From: Gymnothorax reevesii
Taxonomy: Eukaryota; Chordata; Actinopteri; Anguilliformes; Muraenidae
Assembly (NCBI GenBank): GCA_029721435.1
Contig: CM056577.1
Coordinates: forward strand, 113,148,219-113,212,218
Direction of reading: 5' to 3'
DNA: 64,000 nt
Positions 45,806 through 59,279 of this stretch are shown piece by piece. Each line of letters begins with the position of its first letter. Position 1 is the stretch's first letter. The notes under the pieces were generated by a model, which was not told where the DNA came from, did no database searches, and saw nothing but the letters and a program-made list of their open reading frames with translations. The translations under genes were made by a program, and so were the position numbers.

Positions 45806-47882
45806 ATGTTCGATTAATTAAAAGGGAATGGCCCAGCCGAGCCCATCAATTTTTTCAAAATGGTAATCTTTTTTGCAAAATTTGTTAAAAATATATGTCA
45901 CCTATCTAGTGACTACACAACAAAACCATGCAACCCTTAACATATGATTTTTGAAGCAATCAATTTCATTTCAAAAGTGGAACGGTAGCCTCGCCAACTA
46001 TTTAAAAAAAAATTGGAAACACGGAGCATTCTGGGTAATAAAGGTGAGGGTTCCACCTTTGTGTGGAACCACCGGCCCTTTACTGCTCCCGATTTACACA
46101 CCCGGGCACATTTCCTGAAAAATACTGATTCAGCAGTATGTAGGCTACTATCCAATTGCATAGTCAGTTCAAACATTGAAAATGTACTCACTTTGGATTT
46201 GTGATGATAAGAATTCCACATTTCCGAAGAGAAATAGAAAAATCATCGGTGCTTCATTCAACTTATGACTCAAATCCCCGCACCATTCATTATAAGGGAT
46301 CAATGGCCTTCATTCTCACGACCACCAAGACATTCACACCAACTGCAGGAGGAGGCTAGATCCCTTTGGGAATGCACAACGTGTATCCATTATTCTGAAA
46401 GAATACAAATGCGATAGTATCTTAGACTCAATCATTCGCGATTCAGTCACAAGTCACCAAACTGTCACATTGGCCCCTGAAAAGATGAGCAACTCGCGCG
46501 GTATCACAGTCGAGAAGACTCGATTTTGCTTCCGAGAGCCACCCGGTGTATTGCTAAAGAGAAAATATCAGCGATATATGAAAAGCCGCAGTACCCATCT
46601 CAGACTAATAGTGAGCATTATTCAGAAGTCTCCAAATTAAAGATTAACACCGAGACAGGAAAGACAAGCGCGAAGATTCTTCTGCGCAAGCATTAATTTA
46701 TAACGGATACCAGCGGTGCTGTCAGAAAGCGCATCCCTTTAAACCTAGCTACTACACCTTGTCTGCAGGTGCATGGTATACAGTAGACAGATTTTGCTGT
46801 GTTGCAATGTGTTCTAATATTTGTTTAAATGTTTGCTTTTCTTTTGACAGATATTGTACAGCTTGGAGCGCTTTGTCTCTGGCGACAGGAAATTCAATTC
46901 AAGACAAATGTATAGCTCCAGAATATATTTTACCATTGAGTAAGGGGAACTTTAATTAAATAGGCGCCACATTGTATCGGACATTTTAATAATATAAAGT
47001 TTATACTTGCATTTCTAAGACATTGAAATAAGTAAGCAAATAAATAAATAAAGTGATAATGCTGCTGACGGCAAATTTCCTCAATCAATTTTTCATCATT
47101 AGTTGGAGCATACTATAACGTTGCAATTTGCTTATACTTCAGGAAACTTTGCACAATGTCAGTCAGTTCAATTTCAACTGATACTTTTTATATGTAGGCT
47201 ACTGCCTAAGAACAATGGATACTTGACAATAAAAGCTAGGAATTTGAGCAAGCGTTTTTGTCTATGCGCCCATATTATTTGCCTTTAAATTTGAACACAC
47301 ATGCCTTTAATTGATAATGTCTCATTAGATAAATGTCTGAATCAATCATTTTGCAACTGCGCAAAAATAGATTAAGTCATTTCGGAACTGAAAGGTCCAA
47401 GACGACACTTCAGCACTTGGAAAATGGTAAGCTTGGCAAAAACAAGACAGTTGTGAATTTCAGCTGTGACGACTTTGTCAGTCATTTTGTTCCATTATGT
47501 AATTATTATCAGAGAATGGTTAATTGATGGTAATATCTGGATGTGCCTAAGCAGATAACGCTTAACATAAAGAGCATTGCTGAAAATCCACAGGGGTCCG
47601 CTTTTGACCCCTGTCATTGCCCCGAGTGTTAAAGACAAGAACAATCAGTTGTGAAGGTTCGGCTGCGTGTGGAACCGTACGCGGCTCTTGGTCCATCATT
47701 TTTCAAAGACCTCTCCCAGGTTATTCTGCAATTTTTAAGGCCTGTTACCAAATTGTTTCACAGATTCATTACATTTGCTATGCATTCATTTGCCTGTATT
47801 TAAACAACCAGAAAAAATTGACCAGTAGTCACTGCTAAATACAGAAGGACAATTATTCATTAATTTAATACGACATATATAG

Positions 47883-48026
47883 CAGTCCCCGAAGAGTCTG
47901 TCAAAAATTGCCAAATCTGCTGCTATTTCAAGCTGATCCAGCGGGGTATTGGGTTAAGTTTTCAACCAGCAATAATCGCGCCTCGGTTACACCTCATGGG
48001 CTACGATATTGCCACTGCCCAAAGAT
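47883..48026 (-). ncRNA. rnu4: U4 snRNA copy 14 (duplicate of copy 12)
   Basis: Carries the same four differences as copy 12, plus the same 3'-flank variants ('aaatacagaagg', 'aattattc'). This marks it as part of a dimer duplication. The U6 stem II change argues against normal function. Confidence 0.9.
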
Positions 48027-50103
48027 AAGTTCGATTAATTAAAAGGGAATGGCCCAGCCGAGCCCATCAATTTTTTCAAAATGGTAATCTTTTTTGCAAA
48101 ATTTGTTAAAAATATATGTCACCTATCTAGTGACTACACAACAAAACCATGCAACCCTTGACATATGATTTTTGAAGCAATCAATTTCATTTCAAAAGTG
48201 GAACGGTAGCCTCGCCAACTATTTAAAAAAAAATTGGAAACACGGAGCATTCTGGGTAATAAAGGTGAGGGTTCCACCTTTGTGTGGAACCACCGGCCCT
48301 TTACTGCTCCCGATTTACACACCCGGGCACATTTCCTGAAAAATACTGATTCAGCAGTATGTAGGCTACTATCCAATTGCATAGTCAGTTCAAACATTGA
48401 AAATGTACTCACTTTGGATTTGTGATGATAAGAATTCCACATTTCCGAAAAGAAATAGAAAAATCATCGGTGCTTCATTCAACTTATGACTCAAATCCCC
48501 GCACCATTCATTATAAGGGATCAATGGCCTTCATTCTCACGACCACCAAGACATTCACACCAACTGCAGGAGGAGGCTAGATCCCTTTGGGAATGCACAA
48601 CGTGTATCCATTATTCTGAAAGAATACAAATGCGATAGTATCTTAGACTCAATCATTCGCGATTCAGTCACAAGTCACCAAACTGTCACATTGGCCCCTG
48701 AAAAGATGAGCAACTCGCGCGGTATCACAGTCGAGAAGACTCGATTTTGCTTCCGAGAGCCACCCGGTGTATTGCTAAAGAGAAAATATCAGCGATATAT
48801 GAAAAGCCGCAGTACCCATCTCAGACTAATAGTGAGCATTATTCAGAAGTCTCCAAATTAAAGATTAACACCGAGACAGGAAAGACAAGCGCGAAGATTC
48901 TTCTGCGCAAGCATTAATTTATAACGGATACCAGCGGTGCTGTCAGAAAGCGCATCCCTTTAAACCTAGCTACTACACCTTGTCTGCAGGTGCATGGTAT
49001 ACAGTAGACAGATTTTGCTGTGTTGCAATGTGTTCTAATATTTGTTTAAATGTTTGCTTTTCTTTTGACAGATATTGTACAGCTTGGAGCGCTTTGTCTC
49101 TGGCGACAGGAAATTCAATTCAAGACAAATGTATAGCTCCAGAATATATTTTACCATTGAGTAAGGGGAACTTTAATTAAATAGGCGCCACATTGTATCG
49201 GACATTTTAATAATATAAAGTTTATACTTGCATTTCTAAGACATTGAAATAAGTAAGCAAATAAATAAATAAAGTGATAATGCTGCTGACGGCAAATTTC
49301 CTCAATCAATTTTTCATCATTAGTTGGAGCATACTATAACGTTGCAATTTGCTTATACTTCAGGAAACTTTGCACAATGTCAGTCAGTTCAATTTCAACT
49401 GATACTTTTTATATGTAGGCTACTGCCTAAGAACAATGGATACTTGACAATAAAAGCTAGGAATTTGAGCAAGCGTTTTTGTCTATGCGCCCATATTATT
49501 TGCCTTTAAATTTGAACATACATGCCTTTAATTGATAATGTCTCATTAGATAAATGTCTGAATCAATCATTTTGCAACTGCGCAAAAATAGATTTAGTCA
49601 TTTCGGAACTGAAAGGTCCAAGACGACACTTCAGCACTTGGAAAATGGTAAGCTTGGCAAAAACAAGACAGTTGTGAATTTCAGCTGTGACGACTTTGTC
49701 AGTCATTTTGTTCCATTATGTAATTATTATCAGAGAATGGTTAATTGATGGTAATATCTGGATGTGCCTAAGCAGATAACGCTTAACATAAAGAGCATTG
49801 CTGAAAATCCACAGGGGTCCGCTTTTGACCCCTGTCATTGCCCCGAGTGTTAAAGACAAGAACAATCAGTTGTGAAGGTTCGGCTGCGTGTGGAACCGTA
49901 CGCGGCTCTTGGTCCATCATTTTTCAAAGACCTCTCCCAGGTTATTCTGCAATTTTTAAGGCCTGTTACCAAATTGCTTCACAGATTCATTACATTTGCT
50001 ATGCATTCATTTGCCTGTATTTAAACAACCAGAAAAAATTGACCAGTAGTTACTGCTAAATCCAGAAGGACAATTCTTCATTAATTTAATACGACATATA
50101 TAG

Positions 50104-50247
50104 CAGTCCCCGAAGAGACTGTCAAAAATTGCCAAATCTGCTGATATTTCAAGCTGATCCAGCGGGGTATTGGGTTAAGTTTTCAACCAGCAATAATCGC
50201 GCCTCGGTTACACCTCATGGGCTACGATACTGCCACTGCGCAAAGAA
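50104..50247 (-). ncRNA. rnu4: U4 snRNA copy 15 (duplicate of copy 13)
   Basis: One difference, at the +1 position, shared with copy 13. It lacks copy 13's private 5' stem-loop change, so that change arose after the duplication. Confidence 0.92.
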
Positions 50248-52189
50248 ATGTTCGATTAATTAAAAGGGAATGGCCCAGCCGAGCCCATCAATTTTTTCAA
50301 AATGGTAATCTTTTTTGCAAAATTTGTTAAAAATATATGTCACCTATCTAGTGACTACACAACAAAACCATGCAACCCTTAACATATGATTTTTGAAGCA
50401 ATCAATTTCATTTCAAAAGTGGAACGGTAGCCTCGCCAACTATTTAAAAAAAAATTGGAAACACGGAGCATTCTGGGTAATAAAGGTGAGGGTTCCACCT
50501 TTGTGTGGAACCACCGGCCCTTTACTGCTCCCGATTTACACACCCGGGCACATTTCCTGAAAAATACTGATTCAGCAGTATGTAGGCTACTATCCAATTG
50601 CATAGTCAGTTCAAACATTGAAAATGTACTCACTTTGGATTTGTGATGATAAGAATTCCACATTTCCGAAAAGAAATAGAAAAATCATCGGTGCTTCATT
50701 CAACTTATGACTCAAATCCCCGCACCATTCATTATAAGGGATCAATGGCCTTCATTCTCACGACCACCAAGACATTCACACCAACTGCAGGAGGAGGCTA
50801 GATCCCTTTGGGAATGCACAACGTGTATCCATTATTCTGAAAGAATACAAATGCGATAGTATCTTAGACTCAATCATTCGCGATTCAGTCACAAGTCACC
50901 AAACTGTCACATTGGCCCCTGAAAAGATGAGCAACTCGCGCGGTATCACAGTCGAGAAGACTCGATTTTGCTTCCGAGAGCCACCCGGTGTATTGCTAAA
51001 GAGAAAATATCAGCGATATATGAAAAGCCGCAGTACCCATCTCAGACTAATAGTGAGCATTATTCAGAAGTCTCCAAATTAAAGATTAACACCGAGACAG
51101 GAAAGACAAGCGCGAAGATTCTTCTGCGCAAGCATTAATTTATAACGGATACCAGCGGTGCTGTCAGAAAGCGCATCCCTTTAAACCTAGCTACTACACC
51201 TTGTCTGCAGGTGCATGGTATACAGTAGACAGATTTTGCTGTGTTGCAATGTGTTCTAATATTTGTTTAAATGTTTGCTTTTCTTTTGACAGATATTGTA
51301 CAGCTTGGAGCGCTTTGTCTCTGGCGACAGGAAATTCAATTCAAGACAAATGTATAGCTCCAGAATATATTTTACCATTGAGTAAGGGGAACTTTAATTA
51401 AATAGGCGCCACATTGTATCGGACATTTTAATAATATAAAGTTTATACTTGCATTTCTAAGACATTGAAATAAGTAAGCAAATAAATAAATAAAGTGATA
51501 ATGCTGCTGACGGCAAATTTCCTCAATCAATTTTTCATCATTAGTTGGAGCATACTATAACGTTGCAATTTGCTTATACTTCAGGAAACTTTGCACAATG
51601 TCAGTCAGTTCAATTTCAACTGATACTTTTTATATGTAGGCTACTGCCTAAGAACAATGGATACTTGACAATAAAAGCTAGGAATTTGAGCAAGCGTTTT
51701 TGTCTATGCGCCCATATTATTTGCCTTTAAATTTGAACATACATGCCTTTAATTGATAATGTCTCATTAGATAAATGTCTGAATCAATCATTTTGCAACT
51801 GCGCAAAAATAGATTTAGTCATTTCGGAACTGAAAGGTCCAAGACGACACTTCAGCACTTGGAAAATGGTAAGCTTGGCAAAAACAAGACAGTTGTGAAT
51901 TTCAGCTGTGACGACTTTGTCAGTCATTTTGTTCCATTATGTAATTATTATCAGAGAATGGTTAATTGATGGTAATATCTGGATGTGCCTAAGCAGATAA
52001 CGCTTAACATAAAGAGCATTGCTGAAAATCCACAGGGGTCCGCTTTTGACCCCTGTCATTGCCCCGAGTGTTAAAGACAAGAACAATCAGTTGTGAAGGT
52101 TCGGCTGCGTGTGGAACCGTACGCGGCTCTTGGTCCATCATTTTTCAAAGACCTCTCCCAGGTTATTCTGCAAGTTTTAAGGCCTGTTA

Positions 52190-52337
52190 CCAAATTGTTT
52201 CACAGATTCATTACATTTGCTATGCATTCATTTGCCTGTATTTAAACAACCAGAAAAAATTGACCAAATTGTTTCACAGATTCATTACATTTGCTATGCA
52301 TTCATTTGCCTGTATTTAAACAACCAGAAAAAATTGA
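52190..52337. repeat. 74-bp tandem duplication in the unit of copy 16
   Basis: Two direct copies of a 74-bp segment ('ccaaattgtttcacag' to 'gaaaaaattga') lie end to end 61 bp beyond the U4 3' end. This lengthens the unit to 2,295 bp. Confidence 0.97.
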
Positions 52338-52398
52338 CCAGTAGTCACTGCTAAATCCAGAAGAACAATTCTTCATTAATTTAATACGACATATATAG

Positions 52399-52542
52399 CA
52401 GTCCCCGAAGAGTCTGTCAAAAATTGCCAAATCTGCTGATATTTCAAGCTGATCCAGCGGGGTATTGGGTTAAGTTTTCAACCAGCAATAATCGCGCCTC
52501 GGTTACATCTCATGGGCTACGATACTGCCACTGCGCAAAGAT
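52399..52542 (-). ncRNA. rnu4: U4 snRNA copy 16
   Basis: Two differences: U130 to A in the 3' hairpin ('agagtctg'), which replaces a pair with an A-A mismatch, and 'tacatctc' in the 5' loop, shared with copy 11. A 74-bp tandem duplication lies 61 bp beyond its 3' end. Confidence 0.91.
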
Positions 52543-54619
52543 AAGTTCGATTAATTAAAAGGGAATGGCCCAGCCGAGCCCATCAATTTTTTCAAAATGG
52601 TAATCTTTTTTGCAAAATTTGTTAAAAATATATGTCACCTATCTAGTGACTACACAACAAAACCATGCAACCCTTAACATATGATTTTTGAAGCAATCAA
52701 TTTCATTTCAAAAGTGGAACGGTAGCCTCGCCAACTATTTAAAAAAAAATTGGAAACACGGAGCATTCTGGGTAATAAAGGTGAGGGTTCCACCTTTGTG
52801 TGGAACCACCGGCCCTTTACTGCTCCCGATTTACACACCCGGGCACATTTCCTGAAAAATACTGATTCAGCAGTATGTAGGCTACTATCCAATTGCATAG
52901 TCAGTTCAAACATTGAAAATGTACTCACTTTGGATTTGTGATGATAAGAATTCCACATTTCCGAAAAGAAATAGAAAAATCATCGGTGCTTCATTCAACT
53001 TATGACTCAAATCCCCGCACCATTCATTATAAGGGATCAATGGCCTTCATTCTCACGACCACCAAGACATTCACACCAACTGCAGGAGGAGGCTAGATCC
53101 CTTTGGGAATGCACAACGTGTATCCATTATTCTGAAAGAATACAAATGCGATAGTATCTTAGACTCAATCATTCGCGATTCAGTCACAAGTCACCAAACT
53201 GTCACATTGGCCCCTGAAAAGATGAGCAACTCGCGCGGTATCACAGTCGAGAAGACTCGATTTTGCTTCCGAGAGCCACCCGGTGTATTGCTAAAGAGAA
53301 AATATCAGCGATATATGAAAAGCCGCAGTACCCATCTCAGACTAATAGTGAGCATTATTCAGAAGTCTCCAAATTAAAGATTAACACCGAGACAGGAAAG
53401 ACAAGCGCGAAGATTCTTCTGCGCAAGCATTAATTTATAACGGATACCAGCGGTGCTGTCAGAAAGCGCATCCCTTTAAACCTAGCTACTACACCTTGTC
53501 TGCAGGTGCATGGTATACAGTAGACAGATTTTGCTGTGTTGCAATGTGTTCTAATATTTGTTTAAATGTTTGCTTTTCTTTTGACAGATATTGTACAGCT
53601 TGGAGCGCTTTGTCTCTGGCGACAGGAAATTCAATTCAAGACAAATGTATAGCTCCAGAATATATTTTACCATTGAGTAAGGGGAACTTTAATTAAATAG
53701 GCGCCACATTGTATCGGACATTTTAATAATATAAAGTTTATACTTGCATTTCTAAGACATTGAAATAAGTAAGCAAATAAATAAATAAAGTGATAATGCT
53801 GCTGACGGCAAATTTCCTCAATCAATTTTTCATCATTAGTTGGAGCATACTATAACGTTGCAATTTGCTTATACTTCAGGAAACTTTGCACAATGTCAGT
53901 CAGTTCAATTTCAACTGATACTTTTTATATGTAGGCTACTGCCTAAGAACAATGGATACTTGACAATAAAAGCTAGGAATTTGAGCAAGCGTTTTTGTCT
54001 ATGCGCCCATATTATTTGCCTTTAAATTTGAACATACATGCCTTTAATTGATAATGTCTCATTAGATAAATGTCTGAATCAATCATTTTGCAACTGCGCA
54101 AAAATAGATTTAGTCATTTCGGAACTGAAAGGTCCAAGACGACACTTCAGCACTTGGAAAATGGTAAGCTTGGCAAAAACAAGACAGTTGTGAATTTCAG
54201 CTGTGACGACTTTGTCAGTCATTTTGTTCCATTATGTAATTATTATCAGAGAATGGTTAATTGATGGTAATATCTGGATGTGCCTAAGCAGATAACGCTT
54301 AACATAAAGAGCATTGCTGAAAATCCACAGGGGTCCGCTTTTGACCCCTGTCATTGCCCCGAGTGTTAAAGACAAGAACAATCAGTTGTGAAGGTTCGGC
54401 TGCGTGTGGAACCGTACGCGGCTCTTGGTCCATCATTTTTCAAAGACCTCTCCCAGGTTATTCTGCAATTTTTAAGGCCTGTTACCAAATTGTTTCACAG
54501 ATTCATTACATTTGCTATGCATTCATTTGCCTGTATTTAAACAACCAGAAAAAATTGATCAGTAATCACTGCTTAATCCAGAAGGACAGTTCTTCATTAA
54601 TTTAATACGACATATATAG

Positions 54620-54763
54620 CAGTTCCCGAAGAGACTGTCAAAAATTGCCAAATCTTCTGATATTTCAAGCTGATTCAGCGGGGTATTGGGTTAAATTTTC
54701 AACCAGCAACAATCGCGCCTCGGTTACTCCTCATGGGCTACGATACTGCCACTGCGCAAAGAT
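54620..54763 (-). ncRNA. rnu4: U4 snRNA copy 17, most divergent
   Basis: Six differences, in the 3' hairpin ('agttcccg'), central stem ('atcttctg', shared with copy 2; 'tgattcagc'), beside GAAAAC ('ttaaatttt'), near U6 stem I ('gcaacaatcg') and in the 5' loop ('ttactcctc'). The Sm site is intact. Likely a pseudogene in the middle of an otherwise homogeneous array. Confidence 0.9.
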
Positions 54764-56840
54764 AAGTTCGATTAATTAAAAGGGAATGGCCCAGCCGAGC
54801 CCATCAATTTTTTCAAAATGGTAATCTTTTTTGCAAAATTTGTTAAAAATATATGTCACCTATCTAGTGACTACACAACAAAACCATGCAACCCTTAACA
54901 TATGATTTTTGAAGCAATCAATTTCATTTCAAAAGTGGAACGGTAGCCTCGCCAACTATTTAAAAAAAAATTGGAAACACGGAGCATTCTGGGTAATAAA
55001 GGTGAGGGTTCCACCTTTGTGTGGAACCACCGGCGCTTTACTGCTCCCGATTTACACACCCGGGCACATTACCTGAAAAATACTGATTCAGCAGTATGTA
55101 GGCTACTATCCAATTGCATAGTCAGTTCAAACATTGAAAATGTACTCACTTTGGATTTGTGATGATAAGAATTCCACATTTCCGAAAAGAAATAGAAAAA
55201 TCATCGGTGCTTCATTCAACTTATGACTCAAATCCCCGCACCATTCATTATAAGGGATCAATGGCCTTCATTCTCACGACCACCAAGACATTCACACCAA
55301 CTGCAGGAGGAGGCTAGATCCCTTTGGGAATGCACAACGTGTATCCATTATTCTGAAAGAATACAAATGCGATAGTATCTTAGACTCAATCATTCGCGAT
55401 TCAGTCACAAGTCACCAAACTGTCACATTGGCCCCTGAAAAGATGAGCAACTCGCGCGGTATCACAGTCGAGAAGACTCGATTTTGCTTCCGAGAGCCAC
55501 CCGGTGTATTGCTAAAGAGAAAATATCAGCGATATATGAAAAGCCGCAGTACCCATCTCAGACTAATAGTGAGCATTATTCAGAAGTCTCCAAATTAAAG
55601 ATTAACACCGAGACAGGAAAGACAAGCGCGAAGATTCTGCTGCGCAAGCATTAATTTATAACGGATACCAGCGGTGCTGTCAGAAAGCGCATCCCTTTAA
55701 ACCTAGCTACTACACCTTGTCTGCAGGTGCATGGTATACAGTAGACAGATTTTGCTGTGTTGCAATGTGTTCTAATATTTGTTTAAATGTTTGCTTTTCT
55801 TTTGACAGATATTGTACAGCTTGGAGCGCTTTGTCTCTGGCGACAGGAAATTCAATTCAAGACAAATGTATAGCTCCAGAATATATTTTACCATTGAGTA
55901 AGGGGAACTTTAATTAAATAGGCGCCACATTGTATCGGACATTTTAATAATATAAAGTTTATACTTGCATTTCTAAGACATTGAAATAAGTAAGCAAATA
56001 AATAAATAAAGTGATAATGCTGCTGACGGCAAATTTCCTCAATCAATTTTTCATCATTAGTTGGAGCATACTATAACGTTGCAATTTGCTTATACTTCAG
56101 GAAACTTTGCACAATGTCAGTCAGTTCAATTTCAACTGATACTTTTTATATGTAGGCTACTGCCTAAGAACAATGGATACTTGACAATAAAAGCTAGGAA
56201 TTTGAGCAAGCGTTTTTGTCTATGCGCCCATATTATTTGCCTTTAAATTTGAACACACATGCCTTTAATTGATAATGTCTCATTAGATAAATGTCTGAAT
56301 CAATCATTTTGCAACTGCGCAAAAATAGATTTAGTCATTTCGGAACTGAAAGGTCCAAGACGACACTTCAGCACTTGGAAAATGGTAAGCTTGGCAAAAA
56401 CAAGACAGTTGTGAATTTCAGCTGTGACGACTTTGTCAGTCATTTTGTTCCATTATGTAATTATTATCAGAGAATGGTTAATTGATGGTAATATCTGGAT
56501 GTGCCTAAGCAGATAACGCTTAACATAAAGAGCATTGCTGAAAATCCACAGGGGTCCGCTTTTGACCCCTGTCATTGCCCCGAGTGTTAAAGACAAGAAC
56601 AATCAGTTGTGAAGGTTCGGCTGCGTGTGGAACCGTACGCGGCTCTTGGTCCATCATTTTTCAAAGACCTCTCCCAGGTTATTCTGCAATTTTTAAGGCC
56701 TGTTACCAAATTGTTTCACAGATTCATTACATTTGCTATGCATTCATTTGCCTGTATTTAAACAACCAGAAAAAATTGACCAGTAGTTACTGCTAAATCC
56801 AGAAGGTCAATTCTTCATTAATTTAATACGACATATATAG

Positions 56841-56984
56841 CAGTCCCCGAAGAGTCTGTCAATAATTGCCAAATCTGCTGATATTTCAAGCTGATCCAGC
56901 GGGGTATTGGGTTAAGTTTTCAACCAGCAATAATCGCGCCTCGGTTACACCTCATGGGCTACGATACTGCCACTGCGCAAAGAT
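56841..56984 (-). ncRNA. rnu4: U4 snRNA copy 18, Sm site altered
   Basis: Two differences. The Sm site becomes AAUUAUUGA, interrupting the U tract, and the 3' hairpin has U130 to A. Stable Sm core assembly is doubtful. Confidence 0.9.
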
Positions 56985-58926
56985 AAGTTCGATTAATTAA
57001 AAGGGAATGGCCCAGCCGAGCCCATCAATTTTTTCAAAATGGTAATCTTTTTTGCAAAATTTGTTAAAAATATATCTCACCTATCTAGTGACTACACAAC
57101 AAAACCATGCAACCCTTAACATATGATTTTTGAAGCAATCAATTTCATTTCAAAAGTGGAACGGTAGCCTCGCCAACTATTTAAAAAAAAATTGGAAACA
57201 CGGAGCATTCTGGGTAATAAAGGTGAGGGTTCCACCTTTGTGTGGAACCACCGGCCCTTTACTGCTCCCGATTTACACACCCGGGCACATTTCCTGAAAA
57301 ATACTGATTCAGCAGTATGTAGGCTACTATCCAATTGCATAGTCAGTTCAAACATTGAAAATGTACTCACTTTGGATTTGTGATGATAAGAATTCCACAT
57401 TTCCGAAAAGAAATAGAAAAATCATCGGTGCTTCATTCAACTTATGACTCAAATCCCCGCACCATTCATTATAAGGGATCAATGGCCTTCATTCTCACGA
57501 CCACCAAGACATTCACACCAACTGCAGGAGGAGGCTAGATCCCTTTGGGAATGCACAACGTGTATCCATTATTCTGAAAGAATACAAATGCGATAGTATC
57601 TTAGACTCAATCATTCGCGATTCAGTCACAAGTCACCAAACTGTCACATTGGCCCCTGAAAAGATGAGCAACTCGCGCGGTATCACAGTCGAGAAGACTC
57701 GATTTTGCTTCCGAGAGCCACCCGGTGTATTGCTAAAGAGAAAATATCAGCGATATATGAAAAGCCGCAGTACCCATCTCAGACTAATAGTGAGCATTAT
57801 TCAGAAGTCTCCAAATTAAAGATTAACACCGAGACAGGAAAGACAAGCGCGAAGATTCTTCTGCGCAAGCATTAATTTATAACGGATACCAGCGGTGCTG
57901 TCAGAAAGCGCATCCCTTTAAACCTAGCTACTACACCTTGTCTGCAGGTGCATGGTATACAGTAGACAGATTTTGCTGTGTTGCAATGTGTTCTAATATT
58001 TGTTTAAATGTTTGCTTTTCTTTTGACAGATATTGGACAGCTTGGAGCGCTTTGTCTCTGGCGACAGGAAATTCAATTCAAGACTAATGTATAGCTCCAG
58101 AATATATTTTACCATTGAGTAAGGGGAACTTTAATTAAATAGGCGCCACATTGTATCGGACATTTTAATAATATAAAGTTTATACTTGCATTTCTAAGAC
58201 ATTGAAATAAGAAAGCAGATAAAAAAATAAAGTGATAATGCTGCTGACGGGAAATTTCCTCAATCAATTTTTCATCATTAGTTGGAGCATACTATAACGT
58301 TGCAATTTGCTTATACTTCAGGAAACTTTGCACAATGTCAGTCAGTTCAATTTCAACTGATACTTTTTATATGTAGGCTACTGCCTAAGAACAATGGATA
58401 CTTGACAATAAAAGCTAGGAATTTGAGCAAGCGTTTTTGTCTATGCGCCCATATTATTTGCCTTTAAATTTGAACATACATGCCTTTAATTGATAATGTC
58501 TCATTAGATAAATGTCTGAATCAATCATTTTGCAACTGCGCAAAAATAGATTTAGTCATTTCGGAACTGAAAGGTCCAAGACGACACTTCAGCACTTGGA
58601 AAATGGTAAGCTTGGCAAAAACAAGACAGTTGTGAATTTCAGCTGTGACGACTTTGTCAGTCATTTTGTTCCATTATGTAATTATTATCAGAGAATGGTT
58701 AATTGATGGTAATATCTGGATGTGCCTAAGCAGATAACGCTTAACATAAAGAGCATTGCTGAAAATCCACAGGGGTCCGCTTTTGACCCCTGTCATTGCC
58801 CCGAGTGTTAAAGACAAGAACAATCAGTTGTGAAGGTTCGGCTGCGTGTGGAACCGTACGCGGCTCTTGGTCCATCATTTTTCAAAGACCTCTCCCAGGT
58901 TATTCTGCAATTTTTAAGGCCTGTTA

Positions 58927-59074
58927 CCAAATTGTTTCACAGATTCATTACATTTGCTATGCATTCATTTGCCTGTATTTAAACAACCAGAAAAAATTGA
59001 CCAAATTGTTTCACAGATTCATTACATTTGCTATGCATTCATTTGCCTGTATTTAAACAACCAGAAAAAATTGA
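58927..59074. repeat. 74-bp tandem duplication in the unit of copy 19
   Basis: Same breakpoints as at 52190, so identical by descent rather than an independent event. Confidence 0.97.
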
Positions 59075-59135
59075 CCAGTAGTCACTGCTAAATCCAGAAG
59101 AACAATTCTTCATTAATTTAATACGACATATATAG

Positions 59136-59279
59136 CAGTCCCCGAAGAGTCTGTCAAAAATTGCCAAATCTGCTGATATTTCAAGCTGATCCAGCGGGGT
59201 ATTGGGTTAAGTTTTCAACCAGCAATAATCGCGCCTCGGTTACACCTCATGGGCTACGATACTGCCACTGCGCAAAGAT
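59136..59279 (-). ncRNA. rnu4: U4 snRNA copy 19
   Basis: One difference (U130 to A in the 3' hairpin). It is followed on the downstream side by the 74-bp duplication (58927-59074), the combination also seen at copies 16 and 21. Confidence 0.92.

Larger units (their letters stand above)
42317..51200. repeat. Dimer (two-unit) higher-order duplication II
   Basis: The pair 42317-46758 is repeated as 46759-51200. Copies 12/14 and 13/15 share their U4 variants and many flank variants ('gaacacacatg', 'attaagtc', 'cttgacatatg', 'attgcttcac', 'aaagaaatg'), always 4,442 bp apart. I see only a few differences between the two halves, for example 45780 and 46229. Confidence 0.88.
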
